This document shows, in pieces, positions 1-10,999 of a stretch of 64,000 bases of DNA. A program made the position numbers and the translations under genes. This DNA is from Nageia nagi (Eukaryota > Pinophyta). The notes below the pieces were generated by a model. The model saw only the letters and a program-made list of their open reading frames with translations, did not search any database and was not told where the DNA came from. Location of the stretch: contig JBITNC010000001.1 of NCBI GenBank assembly GCA_050084985.1, positions 167,090,001-167,154,000 of the forward strand, in the 5' to 3' direction. Every line of letters starts with the position of its first letter. Position 1 is the stretch's first letter.

Positions 1-460
1 ACATACTTGGAGAGTCAATCTACTACTACCATGATAATAACTTTGACAAATGATTTTGGAAGGCCTTTAATAAAATCCATTAAAATATTTATATAGGTTT
101 GCTCTAGTATGGGTAAAGGCTAAAGCAGTTCAAGGGTTCCCATTATCTTCCCTTTCTTTCATTGATAAATATTGCATTTAGATACAAAATTTTTAATTTC
201 ATGTTTCATACTTAGCTAATACAAAGATCAAATCACTCTCTAATAGGTTTTCAAAAACCTAGAATGGCTAGCTATTGGTGCAACATGTAACTCTTAAAGT
301 ATCAACTTGTGACATGAAGAGTTCATTGATAATGCAATACGACCTTGAATCATAAAATTCCCTCATGCTAAGAAAATGAGTATTTTCTCATTGGATCTAT
401 TTATAGTTGTTAAATCATTAAGTGGGTGAAACTATCATTAAGGCTTTCTTATTTAATTTG
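1..460 (-). pseudogene. gypsy-1 integrase, partial (H2C2/core region)
   Basis: Degenerate Ty3/gypsy integrase, cut by the window edge. Read on the minus strand, bases 180 to 1 give a run of the type ELL-PLPILEQ...DFIKGLP followed by VIIMVVVD-LSKY. This is the start of the gypsy integrase catalytic core, where the first Asp of the D-D-E triad normally sits. Several in-frame stops are present. The stretch 180-460 should hold the zinc-binding N-terminus but is too decayed to show its His/Cys pairs. It follows the RNase H of the same element directly (460-910), giving the PR-RT-RH-IN order that defines Ty3/gypsy. Non-functional. Confidence 0.75.
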
Positions 461-1180
461 GTTAGGCTAGTTAGGAACTGGGAATAAAAGGGCTTAAAGT
501 GCCACTAGATCCTCAAATTTTCATGAAAGAGAATCAAAAACTACATTCTCACTACCCATTTTATACACAATCTCATAGTCATACCCCAAGAATTTTGCGA
601 TCCACTTTTATTTTTTTGAGGTGGATATGAATTATTCTAGTAAGTATTTCAAACTATGGTGGTTGATTTTGATGATAAAATAATTACCAATAAGGTAGGG
701 TCTCCAATGTTGAATGGTATGAATGATTGTAAGCATTTCTTTTTCATAGATGGATTTAGCCAAGTTTTTATCTAAGAGGGCCTTGCTTGTGAAGGCCAAG
801 GTTCATCCTTCTTACATCACCATGGATCCAATTCCAACCCTAAAGGCATCACTCTTAATGATGAAGGTCTTAGAGAAGTATGGAATGGCCAAAATTGGAG
901 TAGAGCACATGGCAATCTTTAGTTATTGAAAGGATTCTTCTATAGCTACTAAATAATTGAAGGCATTCTTCTTGAGCAATGCTTTGAGTGGTGCTATAAT
1001 ATTTTTGTAATACTTCACAATCTTATGGTAGTACCTTGTCAATCCAAAGAAGCCCCATAATCTTTTCAAGGATTTAGGGAGAGACCAAGTTTGCATATCC
1101 TTAATCTTTAGTGGTTCCACCTTAACACCTTCTTCTAAAATAATATGTCTAAGGTACTTGAGCTCTTTTCAACAAAAAAA
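461..1180 (-). pseudogene. gypsy-1 RT thumb/connection and RNase H
   Basis: Minus-strand pol fragment. Bases 1120-923 encode a 65-residue open stretch with GFFGLTRYYHKIVKYY and APLKALLKKNAF. This is the conserved junction between reverse transcriptase and RNase H in Ty3/gypsy elements (usually GFLGLTGYYRRFV...). Below it, bases 910-480 read PILAIPYFSKTFIIKSDAF, then AFTSKALLDKNLAKSIYEKE and later YDYEIVYKMGSENVVFDSLS, the gypsy RNase H domain ending at the usual ADALSR-like motif. Stops and a few frameshifts interrupt it, so it is a pseudogene. Confidence 0.85.
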
Positions 1181-1800
1181 AAAAATTGAAATTCTTGGCA
1201 TATAATTGATTCTATTGGAGGATTTTTAAGGTCTAATCTAACTAGGAAAAGTGACCCTTCCAAGTTTTATTATAAATCAAAATATAATCAAATAAAACTA
1301 AAATAAATTTTCAAAGAGAAGGTTAGAATACCTAGTTCATTAGACTCTAGAAGGTGGAAGGAGTATTAGTAAGGTCAAAGGGCATTAGTAGGAACTCATA
1401 GTGATCTTCATGCATGTGGAAATTAGTTTTGGGGATGTCTTCCTTATGAAGCTAAATTTAATGGTACTTATCCTTGATGGTATAGATCAAGTTCATCAAT
1501 TATTGAAATGGAAAACTTATCCTTGATGGTACATATCAAGTTCATCAATGATTGAAATGGAAAACTTATCCTTGATGGTGCTTTTTTTCAAACCTCAAAA
1601 TTATATGCATATCTATCATGATCCATATTTTTTGTGAACCAATATAACTAGAGAAGAGTAAGGACTCACACTTGGGTGAATGATGCCAACTTCTAACATA
1701 TCTTCCACTAGCTTTTCTATTTCATCCTTCTAGAGATAGAAGTAGCAGTAAGGCCAAATGTTGGGTGGTTGACTCCTAAGGATTAATTGGATTACATGGT
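1181..1800 (-). pseudogene. gypsy-1 reverse transcriptase
   Basis: Degenerate Ty3/gypsy reverse transcriptase on the minus strand. Starting at 1800 the frame reads KDEIEKLVEDMLEVGIIHPS and VSPYSSLVILV, then [16 protein letters not shown] and [14 protein letters not shown]. The catalytic box, normally FFDDILIYS, reads LFDYILIYN around 1290, so the second Asp is replaced by Tyr. Many stops are present. The coding sequence begins exactly at the insertion point of the 11-kb element. Its upstream partner, protease, resumes at 12813 on the other side of that insertion. Confidence 0.88.
1796..1800. repeat. Target site duplication (left) of 11-kb element
   Basis: ATGGT directly precedes the TG of the left LTR. 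The same five bases follow the CA of the right LTR at 12813-12817. A 5-bp duplication is the normal product of LTR-retrotransposon integrase. Confidence 0.92.
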
Positions 1801-2649
1801 TGTTGCAATGAAAATTGAGCTAAAATATAGAATAAAATAAAATAAAATTATTCTTCAATCTTCATTGAACCTCAAATTATATAACATAGATAGACATGTT
1901 GTAATTGCAAAATGATATTCAATCTCAGTTCAAACTACAATTTGCCCTTAGAAGGGACTTTTAAAAATGTTATGTGCCAAAATAAAGAGTATTAAATCTT
2001 CATTGTTTTTTGAGTTGCTTGCTTCTTCCCTTGATATGAGCAACCTGTAAATCCTACACACATGCAAAAGACAATAACATCAAAGCATCTATGTATGACA
2101 TTGCATTGAATTGAAACTAGCATAAAATAATAAAATGTATGAGCTCACAAGATTTTGGCAGCATTACCCTACTTCAAAAATGGGTTCAATTGGGGTCTTT
2201 TTGCTTTGTATTGGCTAGTATTTATAGATTTTGGATGAGATGTTTCAAGGCTGGTAAGAGGAAGTGAATAGCCACTATAGGTCGTAACTGACCCCTCTAT
2301 CCACCTCATCTTAGAGAAATAAAATGTTTCAACTTTCCCTCACCATTTTAGTTTCTATTTGGCTGTTACAGAGTTGTCGGCATTTGGAATACGAACGCCG
2401 GCGACTGGCTCAAAATGTCGGTGTTTCAAGGCGAACGTTGGTGACTGGTTAACAATTTTATAACAATATTAAAATGACCACTAAATAGTCAATGTTTATC
2501 GAAAAGGGGTCATGTGACCACTCATTTTGCATGTACTCGATGAGAGCTATCCAATAATGGATTTTTCAAGCTTGTTTGAGGCTTGTATAAAGATTTATGA
2601 TTAGTTCAATGTTTACTAGTTAACAAGGGGACATTTTTAGGTGTCTACA
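1801..2649 (-). repeat. 3' LTR of 11-kb element
   Basis: 849-bp direct repeat of 11963-12812. By hand alignment about 50 positions differ (roughly 6%), mostly transitions, with a cluster in the CG-rich part near 2375-2450. On the minus strand it starts TGTAGACACC and ends TTGCAACA, the canonical TG...CA termini. Confidence 0.93.
2217..2230 (-). promoter_or_regulatory. TATA box in 3' LTR
   Basis: Minus strand reads CTATAAATACTA. The same motif is conserved at about 12379-12390 in the other LTR, where it would drive the element. Position inside the LTR fits a U3 promoter. Confidence 0.6.
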
Positions 2650-2663
2650 TTTTGCCCCTTTTT
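2650..2663 (-). other. Polypurine tract of 11-kb element
   Basis: Minus strand AAAAAGGGGCAAAA directly upstream of the 3' LTR. This is the position of the plus-strand DNA primer. A very similar tract (AAAGAGGGTCAAAA) abuts the 3' LTR of gypsy-5 at 57448-57461. Confidence 0.85.
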
Positions 2664-3009
2664 GAATTATCAATCGAGAATGCAGTTGATAATTTCAAAA
2701 ACATAGAATGAGAAGCTTTGTCATTTGATTATTTATTTTTGCTTTTTTATGATATAAGTTTTGACTCAATTTCTTAAATGAATCAAAATTTTGATTTATC
2801 AAATTATGATAAAATGTGTTTTCATTTTACATTTGATGTAGTTTTGAAAACAAATTTGAATATACTTCAGAAGTGACTATTTTCGGTATGATAATGTGTT
2901 GAGCTTGTGTGACAGTTGCATGACATTTCTATTATGTCATTTGTATGTCTAAGCACACATGTACCATATAAGTCCTCTTTAGTATATGAGTTTGATGGTG
3001 TTGTCCTTT

Positions 3010-4930
3010 GTCCCGACAATGGGGTTTCAAGATGATCTCCTGTAACAATGATACATCACATTTTATTTCCTTTGATATTTGTAAATGTTAGCGATATTTT
3101 TAAGAAATATCATCAAAATCTTTTTTCGTATAAAGCTTAAGATCTTTTAGTAGGATATAATTATAGCTTCTCTAAATCAAAACTTATTATATATATACAT
3201 TTCATCATCTAGTGTTGTCATGAGGATAGCCCCTGCCATGACTGAATATGATTTTTTAACTTTTACAATTGATACATTTTGAAAATGATATTGTAATACA
3301 TCAAAACTACACTTGTGTCAATCTCCATACTGTGTGCTATTTATGGTAGTTGCATGACAAGACTCTATTTTGTCTCTGCATATCGAAGAGAGTATGTGAT
3401 GGTAAGCTTATTTGATGTATACAATTTTGAGATAGTGATGTTGTATATCAAAAATTCACTTGTATTTATCTCCATATTGTGTGCTGTTTATGGTAGTTGC
3501 ATGACAAAACTCTAGTTTGTCTATGCATACCGAAGCGAGTATGTGATAGGAAACTTGTTTTGTATATACAAGTCATCTTTCATTTTTCTCTACTTTTGAC
3601 CCAGTAGAATGGGTTTCGTGATGATCTTTTGCATAAGTCTTTTAGAATCATATTGAGCATAAACATCCTATTTCAGGTTATAGGCAATCCTAATTACCTT
3701 AACCGTGAGTAGACATATAACTTTTGATTTTGTAATTAACAATGTTTTGGTTACATTTTAAGAGAGATGTAGCCATGATATTGCTATGTGATCATGGGCT
3801 TACTTTGATTATGGTGCTTTTCTTAACATTATGGCCCCTTTTGAACTGACTAATGATGTCAGTGATGATGATGATAGACTATTCAAAAAACTAATGCATA
3901 TTAGCTAGTGAACAAGTAAGATGAATGTACGAATGATTCTAACCTTATTGTTTCAATCATTTATAGGTGAACATAAGGTTTGATTTTAGGTCATGGGAAG
4001 TTGTATTTATCCTAGTTATCTAGGTATGATTTCTTGAGCTTTGCAATTGAAGTGTTTTGAACACACATTGGTTGTGCACCAAATAGGTACTAAAGGCTTG
4101 TTTCCATATATCATTACATGGGTGTCTTGTGTTTATTCCGAGGAATGTATGGAGCCGAGTCAAGTATATGACATGAAGTCCCCTTTATGTGCACTAATTT
4201 AAATTTTGATTATTATGTTTTACTCTAGAAAGGTAGGTTTTACAGAAATCATTAGAATCATGCTTTTTGATGATTAGGGTTTCTTGAATATGTATAACAA
4301 TAAGTGATAACTAAACATGCATAACATGACATATGATTTGAACTAAGAAGTTTGTGATTCATTGTAAGATCATAAATAATGAGTGATGTTTGTCTTATCA
4401 AGGATTCATGATGAAATTATTTATGATTGAGTTTGCATGTTTATCGCATGATGTGGTGAGAAAACATAGTCATGTATCTTAGGAAGATACAAACAAATTA
4501 ATATGTTATCATTGTAGACTTATACAAATACCACTAGGCTAATAAGTGATAATATACCTAATGTTGGTAAGTGGTTAAGTCAAGACTCGTACACTTGAGT
4601 TTATCAACTTATGTACGAATATTTTAAATCTTGATTTTGTTGGTTGATGGTAGAGGCAAATGATTTACTTTGGGTCATGGACAATCATAATTTCCCCAAA
4701 TTATGATCAAACATAAACTTTTTGAATTTTTGGAATCAAAGTATTTTGAAAATAGGTTCTACACCTTACTAGGTATTCATGCTTGCCTACCTATGCTATT
4801 TCATGGAACACTTTATTCCATAGGCTCTATGCCATTAGCATGTATGTGACGTGGAGTCCTTTCAAAGTATATAACATTTTAATGTTTGATAATTCTACTA
4901 TTTGCCCCAGTAGAATGGGTTTCATTATCA
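3010..4930. repeat. Dispersed direct repeats in 3' region
   Basis: A block reading CCCAGTAGAATGGGTTTC followed by a TGATC(T)TTTGCA-like run occurs at about 3599-3640 and 4904-4940. A more diverged copy (CCCGACAATGGGGTTTC) is at 3012-3045. Neighbouring sequence is also partly shared, e.g. GACATGAAGTCC near 4170 and GACGTGGAGTCC near 4848. The region appears to have grown by duplication of units of several hundred bases. Confidence 0.6.
3314..3605. repeat. 147-bp tandem duplication
   Basis: Two adjacent copies, starting near 3321 and 3468, share TGTGCT-TTTATGGTAGTTGCA, ATGACAA-ACTCTA-TTTGTC and GAGTATGTGAT. Both lie in the 3' non-coding part of the 11-kb element. The short open frame over this area contains the same peptide twice, which only reflects the duplication. 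Confidence 0.8.
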
Positions 4931-5270
4931 TTTCTTGCAAATTCATTATCAAAGATTTCGGGATGGAATTGTTTATAATTTTGATATCATCAAAGATTCA
5001 TGATGTAGAATATGACGATAACAATTATCCCATTAAAGAAGTATGGGATTATTATTGTATTTTTATTTTTTAAATGTTAATTTTGATTTTCTTAAATATC
5101 TTCAAATTTAAGGATAATGATTTGAAAAATTGCAGTATTAGATTGTATCATTTATCAAACTTGGCTACTAATACTTTTTATTTTATGATAACATGTACAA
5201 AAGGATATGGAACAAGATGTAGCACACATTCAATTTATGGGTAGATGATAATGAATGGAAAGAGAAGAAG

Positions 5271-5640
5271 AACATCGACTTCTAATTCAAAGGGAAGAGC
5301 AATTTCTTACTCTCGATCCCAAGGAATAATGGAAGCTTTTTAACAATGTTCTAAGGGGTTGAAATGGATGGGATATGATAGGAAAAGAACATTGACTTCC
5401 AATTCAATGGGGAGAACAATTTCTTATTCTCGATCCCAAAGAATAATGGAAGCTATAAAATTTAACAATGTTCTAGGGTTGACTTTTATCAATCTACTAA
5501 GGGCAATTTCTTGCTTAAACTTGTAGATAAGAATAGAAGCAAAAGGTTTTAACAACAACAATGTTGAATCCCATATTAATGGGGAGAGCAATTACTCGCT
5601 CTTTTTCTCAAATAATATGGAAGCACCTCCAATTTAATAA
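5271..5640. repeat. 117-bp tandem repeat, two good and one decayed copy
   Basis: Copies start at 5271 and 5388 and share ACAATGTTCTA, TCTCGATCCCAA and AATAATGGAAGC. A third, weaker copy with GGGGAGAGCAATTACTCGCT and ATATGGAAGC is at about 5581-5640. Non-coding. Confidence 0.8.
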
Positions 5641-6827
5641 TCGATAAAGATGGATTAGGAAATATAAGGATGTTGGATAATAAAATATGAAAGTTGATAT
5701 AGTATAACATGTATGGGGGGATGGTGGATGTTAATATGAAAATAGTATAAAAAATGAATGGACATAGGATGTATTGAGTATTTAGAGAGATAAACTAATC
5801 AACTCATCAAGGCATTGATAAATATAAGTGCAATATTAATTACTATGTAATAATAAATAGTATGGGATGGAGGCATGGGATGATGAAGAAATGTAATGAT
5901 CATAATATTCAAGTTGACCATATTAACCAATCACCATTAGATTTTTTCTTCTTTAGATGATATAAAACAAAGTCATGATGTTCTCAAAATTATCATAGAC
6001 TCATGTGTGTGCAATGACATTTATTTCCATCTCTAGACAATCTCAAACTAAATGTCACAAGAGCATAAAATATATAAGCTAGTTCATCCATATGAAATGT
6101 ACAAAGGTCCATAGGAAAGAAGGTCGCTAACCAATATGGACATGTCGCCACTCGTAAGGTATGCCCCATTGCAAGACAGGCATCCATAGCCCCGATGAGG
6201 ATTAACCCCTCGATCTCGCTATATCCTAAGAATCATTGATATAATGTAATAATTTTTTTTTTGTCATCTCTTTTCACCTCTTTTTTTGTTTTCGTTTTTT
6301 ATCATATGATTCTTGGGTTCGAGATGAAGCGAATAATAGGATGAACATGTAATACTTTCACTTGAAATCATGCTCTTGTAACACCTCATTCTTGACTATT
6401 TTAAGATTATTTAAATGTGAAGATGTGTATGAATCTGTAATAACCTTAAGTGTATCATAATCATATTTGTTCATCATCCAAAGTTTCAAGAATTTCATGA
6501 TGAAGGTTGGTAAAGTCAATAAGAATATTAATTTCATAAACTATCTCTTTTACAATAAGTATTAAACATATTTGTAAAATGGTATGGAAGTGATCATGGA
6601 TAATGTATAGTATATATTGCCTTGATGAATTGTTAGAATATAATCTAATACTCAAATATTCCAACATAATGGGGGATGAATATGAGGTGGAAAAAGGGGA
6701 AGACATGGAAATGCAATAAACATATTATAACTTATTTCAAAATCAGATATGATCATTTTAGTTTTTTAATCATATTTTGATGTTTGTGTGATTTCTAAAT
6801 CATGTTTTGATGATGATTTTTTTTTTA

Positions 6828-6930
6828 TGATGGAGGGCAATTGCCCCAATGTGATCTATGTAAAATATGAGGAGATCAAAAGTAAGATGGGGGACGACTG
6901 CCCCAATGTGAACGATGTGAAGAAGATTGA
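6828..6930. repeat. 57-bp tandem duplication
   Basis: GATGGAGGGCAATTGCCCCA at 6828 recurs as GATGGGGGACGACTGCCCCA at 6886, each followed by ATGTGA-C-ATGT. It is a small tandem duplication just downstream (in element sense) of the protease. Confidence 0.7.
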
Positions 6931-7088
6931 ATATCCTTACACAAATAACACAATTCATCATTGTTTAATTGTGTGGAATGTATGTATGTATTTTGTAGAT
7001 GATGTAAATTGTTATCTATCAATAAAGTTATATCTACTTCAAATCATCTATCATCCATCAAATCATGAAGGGCATGATTTAATTGGTG

Positions 7089-7735
7089 TCAATGTTTAGT
7101 ATTATGCCCCAAGTGATGATGATAAACATGATGTCCATACTTATCGCATTTTATTGACTTAAGCTTTAGGTTTTCTTTCATTATATGATCTATCATCCTC
7201 TTAGGTTGTTTCAAAGATTGAATTCCATCATTGTAATCATCTTTGGATTTTAATTTCCATCTCATATCTTTATGATTATGCACTTGCCTAGCAAAGATGG
7301 ATGATGATTTCCCCTTTGACTTTTGCATAGGAGGTTTTGTTTTCAATGATTTTGTAATATTATAATGTGAGTATGGATTTTCATCTCTTCGTACATAATG
7401 GAGTATTCCCTCATGAATGTATTTTAGACAACCATGAAATGTAGATGGGACACATTCCATTTCTTGAATCCATGGTCTACCTAAAAGAATATTATATTGT
7501 TCAATGTTTCCTTCGATGATATATAATGATGTTTGTATCGTCTTACATCCAATGGTGATGGGTAACACTATCGACCCTATTGTTAAACATAAGGCATTAT
7601 TAAATGCTTTTATTTGTAATGATGGTAAAGAAATATGAGAGAAGGGAAGATTCAATTTGTGATATACTGATGTAGATATGATATTGACATCTGACCCTTC
7701 ATCTATTAATATCCTCTTAACAATTTTACCATTTA
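7089..7735 (-). CDS. Retropepsin-like aspartic protease of 11-kb element
   Basis: Minus-strand open stretch (188 codons from 7655, with the frame recognisable from about 7735). The upstream part reads LIDEGSDVNIIS, the aspartic protease active-site region (usually LIDGGSSVNIL). It is followed by the flap and the conserved C-terminal block NILLGRPWIQEMECVPS, HGCLKYIHEG, typical of plant gypsy proteases. A basic, Lys-rich tail follows. The catalytic D-x-G is present as D-E-G. It lies directly after gag, one short frame change away. After the stop at 7089 no reverse transcriptase follows, which is the key oddity of this element. Confidence 0.85.
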
Positions 7736-7762
7736 CTTTACCGATGACATGGAGAGGTGGAT

Positions 7763-8362
7763 CTAACCTTGAAATCCCTTGTTTGATTGTCTCTCATGGT
7801 CATAAAAAGAAATTATAGGCTGATGTATCAATGGAGGAACTTGCATTTTGGATTTTTGATTATATGATATATCAATTTGTTTTTCTTGTATGTTTTGAGT
7901 TCCAGCATAAACTCCAACTATTCTTACAATAAGTTGATTACTTGGATTCCAGGTGGGTGTCACTTGACTATAATTAGGTACAATAGATACTATATTTACT
8001 TGATATGAAGGAAGTGAGTCTTGATAATTTTTTAAATTTTGATCTGAAATAGAAGTATGGTCTTCAACTTCCAAGCTATTATCTTTGATTGAATTTTGCG
8101 TTCTATTTCTCAATGCTAGACAAATTTTTGTACTATGACCTCTTTGATGGTGATAATTACAATACTCATTTTTGTTATATTTTTCTTTTCTCATAATTTT
8201 TATTTCACCATTTTCAATTTTGACCTTCTCAATTATAACTGCTTGAGTAATAACTTCTTCAAGAGTATTACATCGTTGGGTTTGTAATATACTAGCTATA
8301 GGCCTTAAACAATTTTGACTGAATAATTTAACTAACTCCTCCTCAGGTAAGGTATAGGGCAT
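7763..8362 (-). CDS. Gag C-terminal part with zinc-binding knuckle
   Basis: 199-codon minus-strand frame. It begins PYTLPEEELVKLFSQNC (capsid C-terminal region). Near residues 65-90 it has YCNYHHQRGHSTKICLALRN, the gypsy-type knuckle C-x2-H/Y-x4-GH-x4-C used for RNA binding. The rest is a polar linker leading to protease. It follows 8384-8800 with only about 20 bases between, so a single frameshift or stop splits one gag ORF. Good coding quality compared with every other element here. Confidence 0.85.
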   Translation of the reverse strand: MPYTLPEEELVKLFSQNCLRPIASILQTQRCNTLEEVITQAVIIEKVKIENGEIKIMRKEKYNKNEYCNYHHQRGHSTKICLALRNRTQNSIKDNSLEVEDHTSISDQNLKNYQDSLPSYQVNIVSIVPNYSQVTPTWNPSNQLIVRIVGVYAGTQNIQEKQIDISYNQKSKMQVPPLIHQPIISFYDHERQSNKGFQG

Positions 8363-8383
8363 GTCATAGAGTATATCCCTCCA

Positions 8384-8800
8384 TTATAAAATAAAGTCAA
8401 TAATTGATTCATTTTGAGATTGTTTTAGTTCTACAAGATCCATAATAGAAGATTCCTCTTTGATATAAATCCTAAAATGTTGTAAGAACAAGTTTGCCAA
8501 TTGAGGAAATGAATAAATACTATGTCGTGGCAAATTATTATACCATTCTAGGGCTTGGGCTGCAAGCATCATGGGGAACAAACGTATCATCAAGACCTCA
8601 TCATTATAAATTAGGTAATTTGAAAACTTAAACCACCTTAAATGTTCCTTAGGATCCCTATTTCCTATAAAAGGAATTATCTTAGGCATTTCAAAGTTGT
8701 AAGGTAATTTCTTCTTAGGGACACTTGGATGGATGGGTTCATTGCAAATATGATCATATGTCAACTTCTTGAACCTTGATATATTCATTTCTTTATTCAT
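8384..8800 (-). CDS. Gag capsid domain (retrotransposon gag family)
   Basis: 138-codon minus-strand frame. After a basic N-terminus it reads PFIGNRDPKEHLRWFKFSN, MLAAQALEWYNNLPRHSI and FPQLANLFLQHF, then ELKQSQNESIIDF. These are the consensus blocks of the plant gypsy gag domain (DP-x-HL-x-F, A-x-x-W-Y-x-x-L, F-x-x-L-x-x-x-F). It forms the virus-like particle shell of the element. It ends in a stop just before the next gag frame (7763-8362). Confidence 0.88.
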   Translation of the reverse strand: MNKEMNISRFKKLTYDHICNEPIHPSVPKKKLPYNFEMPKIIPFIGNRDPKEHLRWFKFSNYLIYNDEVLMIRLFPMMLAAQALEWYNNLPRHSIYSFPQLANLFLQHFRIYIKEESSIMDLVELKQSQNESIIDFIL

Positions 8801-9219
8801 GAAATCCTCTAATTCATTATCTGTCCAACTACCTTGAGGATGTTTTCAGTATCTTCTATGATTGGTGTTTCTTTCTAACTTTAGGTCTGAATTATAAGAT
8901 TCATCATTAGAAGAAGATCTTGATATCAATGATGAAGATGATAATGATGGAGGATTAGAAGGTAAATGATGCCCTTGCATTGGATTTATAAGAGTTGTAG
9001 ATGGATGTACTTTAATTTGTTGAGACTTCTCATGAAGTAACCAACTATCTCGAACTTCTTGTTTTACCTTATCAAAAATTTATCGTTGTTTGTCAAGCAC
9101 TTGCTTTTCTTTTTCTTTGAGTTCTATATTTTTTTCCTTAAGTTTGGCTTCATCTTCTAACTTATTTTGAACATCTTCATATCTTTTACTAAAGTTTATA
9201 GTTTCTTCACAATCTCTCT
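8801..9219 (-). CDS. Gag N-terminal / linker region with coiled coil
   Basis: Between ORF1 and the capsid frame the minus strand can be read as KRYEDVQNKLEDEAKLKEKN, then IELKEKEKQVLDKQR, and KVKQEVRDSWLLHEKSQQ (9200-9030). This is a strongly charged heptad-like coiled coil, followed by a Ser-rich stretch near 8900-8990 and LEDFMNKEMN into the capsid frame. A few stops or frame changes interrupt it. Its position suggests it joins ORF1 and gag in one long polyprotein. Confidence 0.6.
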
Positions 9220-10200
9220 CTATGTGTTTCTCTTTGCCTCCAACTCCGCAAAAGAGGGTATCTCTCCTATCTTGAATTGTTTAGCTAAAGATTTTCTACA
9301 TTTTTCTTGCGATGAGGGTTTATCATAGGCATAAGGATCATAGAAGAATTTGTTTGAGATCTTACATTGAGGAGTTTTTTGTGAGGTTCTTACTGAATAT
9401 AAGATCATTCTATCAAAATCTTCCATACAAGACCTAGCCCTATTAAGTGTTTTTTGATAGGTGGGGTTAGCTATCCTAGCTTGTGAAGAGGGGTTTTGAG
9501 GTTGATAATCTAAACTCTCGAGAGGCAATTCTCTTTGTTGATTAGAGTAAGAGTCTTGATATCTCCATACTTGGTAATTAAGAGGTGATGATAATTGCAC
9601 CCAAGCTTGACTCTTTTGGTTTGCATAAGTTTTTACATCATGCTTTTGCCTCATCTCTTCTTGTCTCATTTCTTTGACAAACTCATTGAAGGTTTTATCA
9701 TGTTGATCATGAGAAGAACATGCTTGTTGTTGTTTATGGGGTTCCCTTTGCAAAATATTCTTAGCTTTTTCATCATAGAAAATATTCCTAAGTAATTTAT
9801 TTGTTGTAGGGCTATCTTCTTTATCACATTCCCAATTTTTCATCAAGCTAGTTTGATATTTTGAAGGTGTTTTTAGTGGGTTTGAACAACATTCATCCTC
9901 ATAAAACTTTGTATCATCATCATAATATGTTGTGTCCCCACATGGATGTTCATTCCTAAGCTCATGTGTGTTAGCTTTAGAAATTTTATTTTTATATTTT
10001 TCATTTCTTTGTGATTGAAATTCTTGAGATTCAATAATACAATCTATGGATTTTTTAATTCTTACGTGAGGCTCTCCAATTTCTATGTGTGACGAGAGTG
10101 AACAAGTTTCATCCTTGAACTCAAGAATATCATGAGATTCATGGGAATCAATAGAAGGTCTTGTAGCCTCAAAGGGGAGGAGAATGAAATTGTAATTTTG
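9220..10200 (-). CDS. ORF1 upstream of gag, main open frame
   Basis: Minus-strand frame without stops from about 10200 down to the stop at 9220 (about 320 codons). The first Met-like start inside it is only near 9846. It reads EATRPSIDSHESHDILEFK at its start, is rich in charged and Gln residues in the middle (HKQQQACSSHDQHDKTFNEF, EMRQEEMRQKH) and ends IGEIPSFAELEAKRN. No domain is recognised. Some plant Tat/Ogre-type gypsy elements carry an extra ORF before gag, and position makes this a candidate equivalent, but sequence similarity was not tested. Confidence 0.6.
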   Translation of the reverse strand, partial: QNYNFILLPFEATRPSIDSHESHDILEFKDETCSLSSHIEIGEPHVRIKKSIDCIIESQEFQSQRNEKYKNKISKANTHELRNEHPCGDTTYYDDDTKFYEDECCSNPLKTPSKYQTSLMKNWECDKEDSPTTNKLLRNIFYDEKAKNILQREPHKQQQACSSHDQHDKTFNEFVKEMRQEEMRQKHDVKTYANQKSQAWVQLSSPLNYQVWRYQDSYSNQQRELPLESLDYQPQNPSSQARIANPTYQKTLNRARSCMEDFDRMILYSVRTSQKTPQCKISNKFFYDPYAYDKPSSQEKCRKSLAKQFKIGEIPSFAELEAKRNT

Positions 10201-10780
10201 AGGAATGCTCTAAAAGGTCCTCAAGATTCATGTCAAACTCCTCTTCTTTAATATCATATTCCTCCCAAGGTGGGGGTGAAGACATCAAGGTGTCTAACTC
10301 TAGGAGGTCATATGATTTAACATAGGATGTTGCATCAAGGCCTTTGACATTAATACTTGATTCATCCCTTAGCAAATTGGATTCATTAGGCTTGATAGTC
10401 TCGAAAGGAGATGCACAACAAAATTTTAATTTGATGATATGTGTTGATGAGTTTTCAACCTTTATGATGGGCTCATTATTTTTAGTGTCAAACTCATCCC
10501 ATGCTGAGGGCGAAGGAATGGAAGAACTATACTCTAGCTCTTCATGGGATCTAACAAGGCTTTCTGAGGATTAAAGAAGAGGTATGGTACATTGTTCTTT
10601 CTTTGCTAAATACGCTAAAAGCTTTTCAATATCAATATAAAAATCATTCTTCATGACCTTTGAAGTAGAATAAGTGTCTAAAGTTGACTTGGCAAGATGT
10701 GAACATAGTCTTTGTATTTTTGGTTTTACTTTGATAGAAAAAGGAACATAATTCAAAAGTGCAACCAAAACAAACCTCAT
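10169..10780 (-). CDS. ORF1 N-terminal pieces
   Basis: Two minus-strand frames: 10571-10780 (69 codons, MRFVLVALLNYVPFSIKV) and 10169-10573 (stop-free, acidic). They overlap each other and the main ORF1 frame, so two frameshifts split what was probably one ORF of about 500 codons. The second contains two related acidic motifs, SPSAWDEFDTK and PPPWEEYDIKEEEFD, about 70 residues apart. Function unknown. Confidence 0.5.
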
Positions 10781-10999
10781 AATGATAAAATTCTTTTAAG
10801 GCCTTATGAAATGCATTTAAACAAGTAAAATACATTTATGCATACTACCCTCCCAAACATTCATGTCCATTCACTTATCTTATCTTAATGTGATACAATC
10901 AAAAGTTTATTTTAAATGAACTTTGACCTTAATAAACCCCGTTGTTCTTTTTTAATTATAATGTGATTCGTTATCCAAACTCTTAATGATGTTCATTAA

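Larger units (their letters stand above)
2664..7080. other. Long non-coding 3' region of 11-kb element
   Basis: About 4.4 kb between the protease end and the polypurine tract. Autonomous relatives carry RT, RNase H and integrase here, but no such motif is visible in any frame. The region is instead built from degenerate direct repeats (listed separately at 3010-4930, 3314-3605, 5271-5640 and 6828-6930) and a T-rich stretch at 6248-6300. Short open frames on both strands show no family resemblance and are taken as chance. Confidence 0.75.

Noticed and set aside
2664-7080. Hidden RT or integrase in the 11-kb element
   Set aside because: Looked for palm, DDE and RNase H motifs on both strands; only short random frames and repeats were seen.
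7763-9846. Possible host gene or endogenous virus
   Set aside because: Gag and protease lie between proven LTRs with primer site and polypurine tract; there is no envelope-like frame or viral replication gene.
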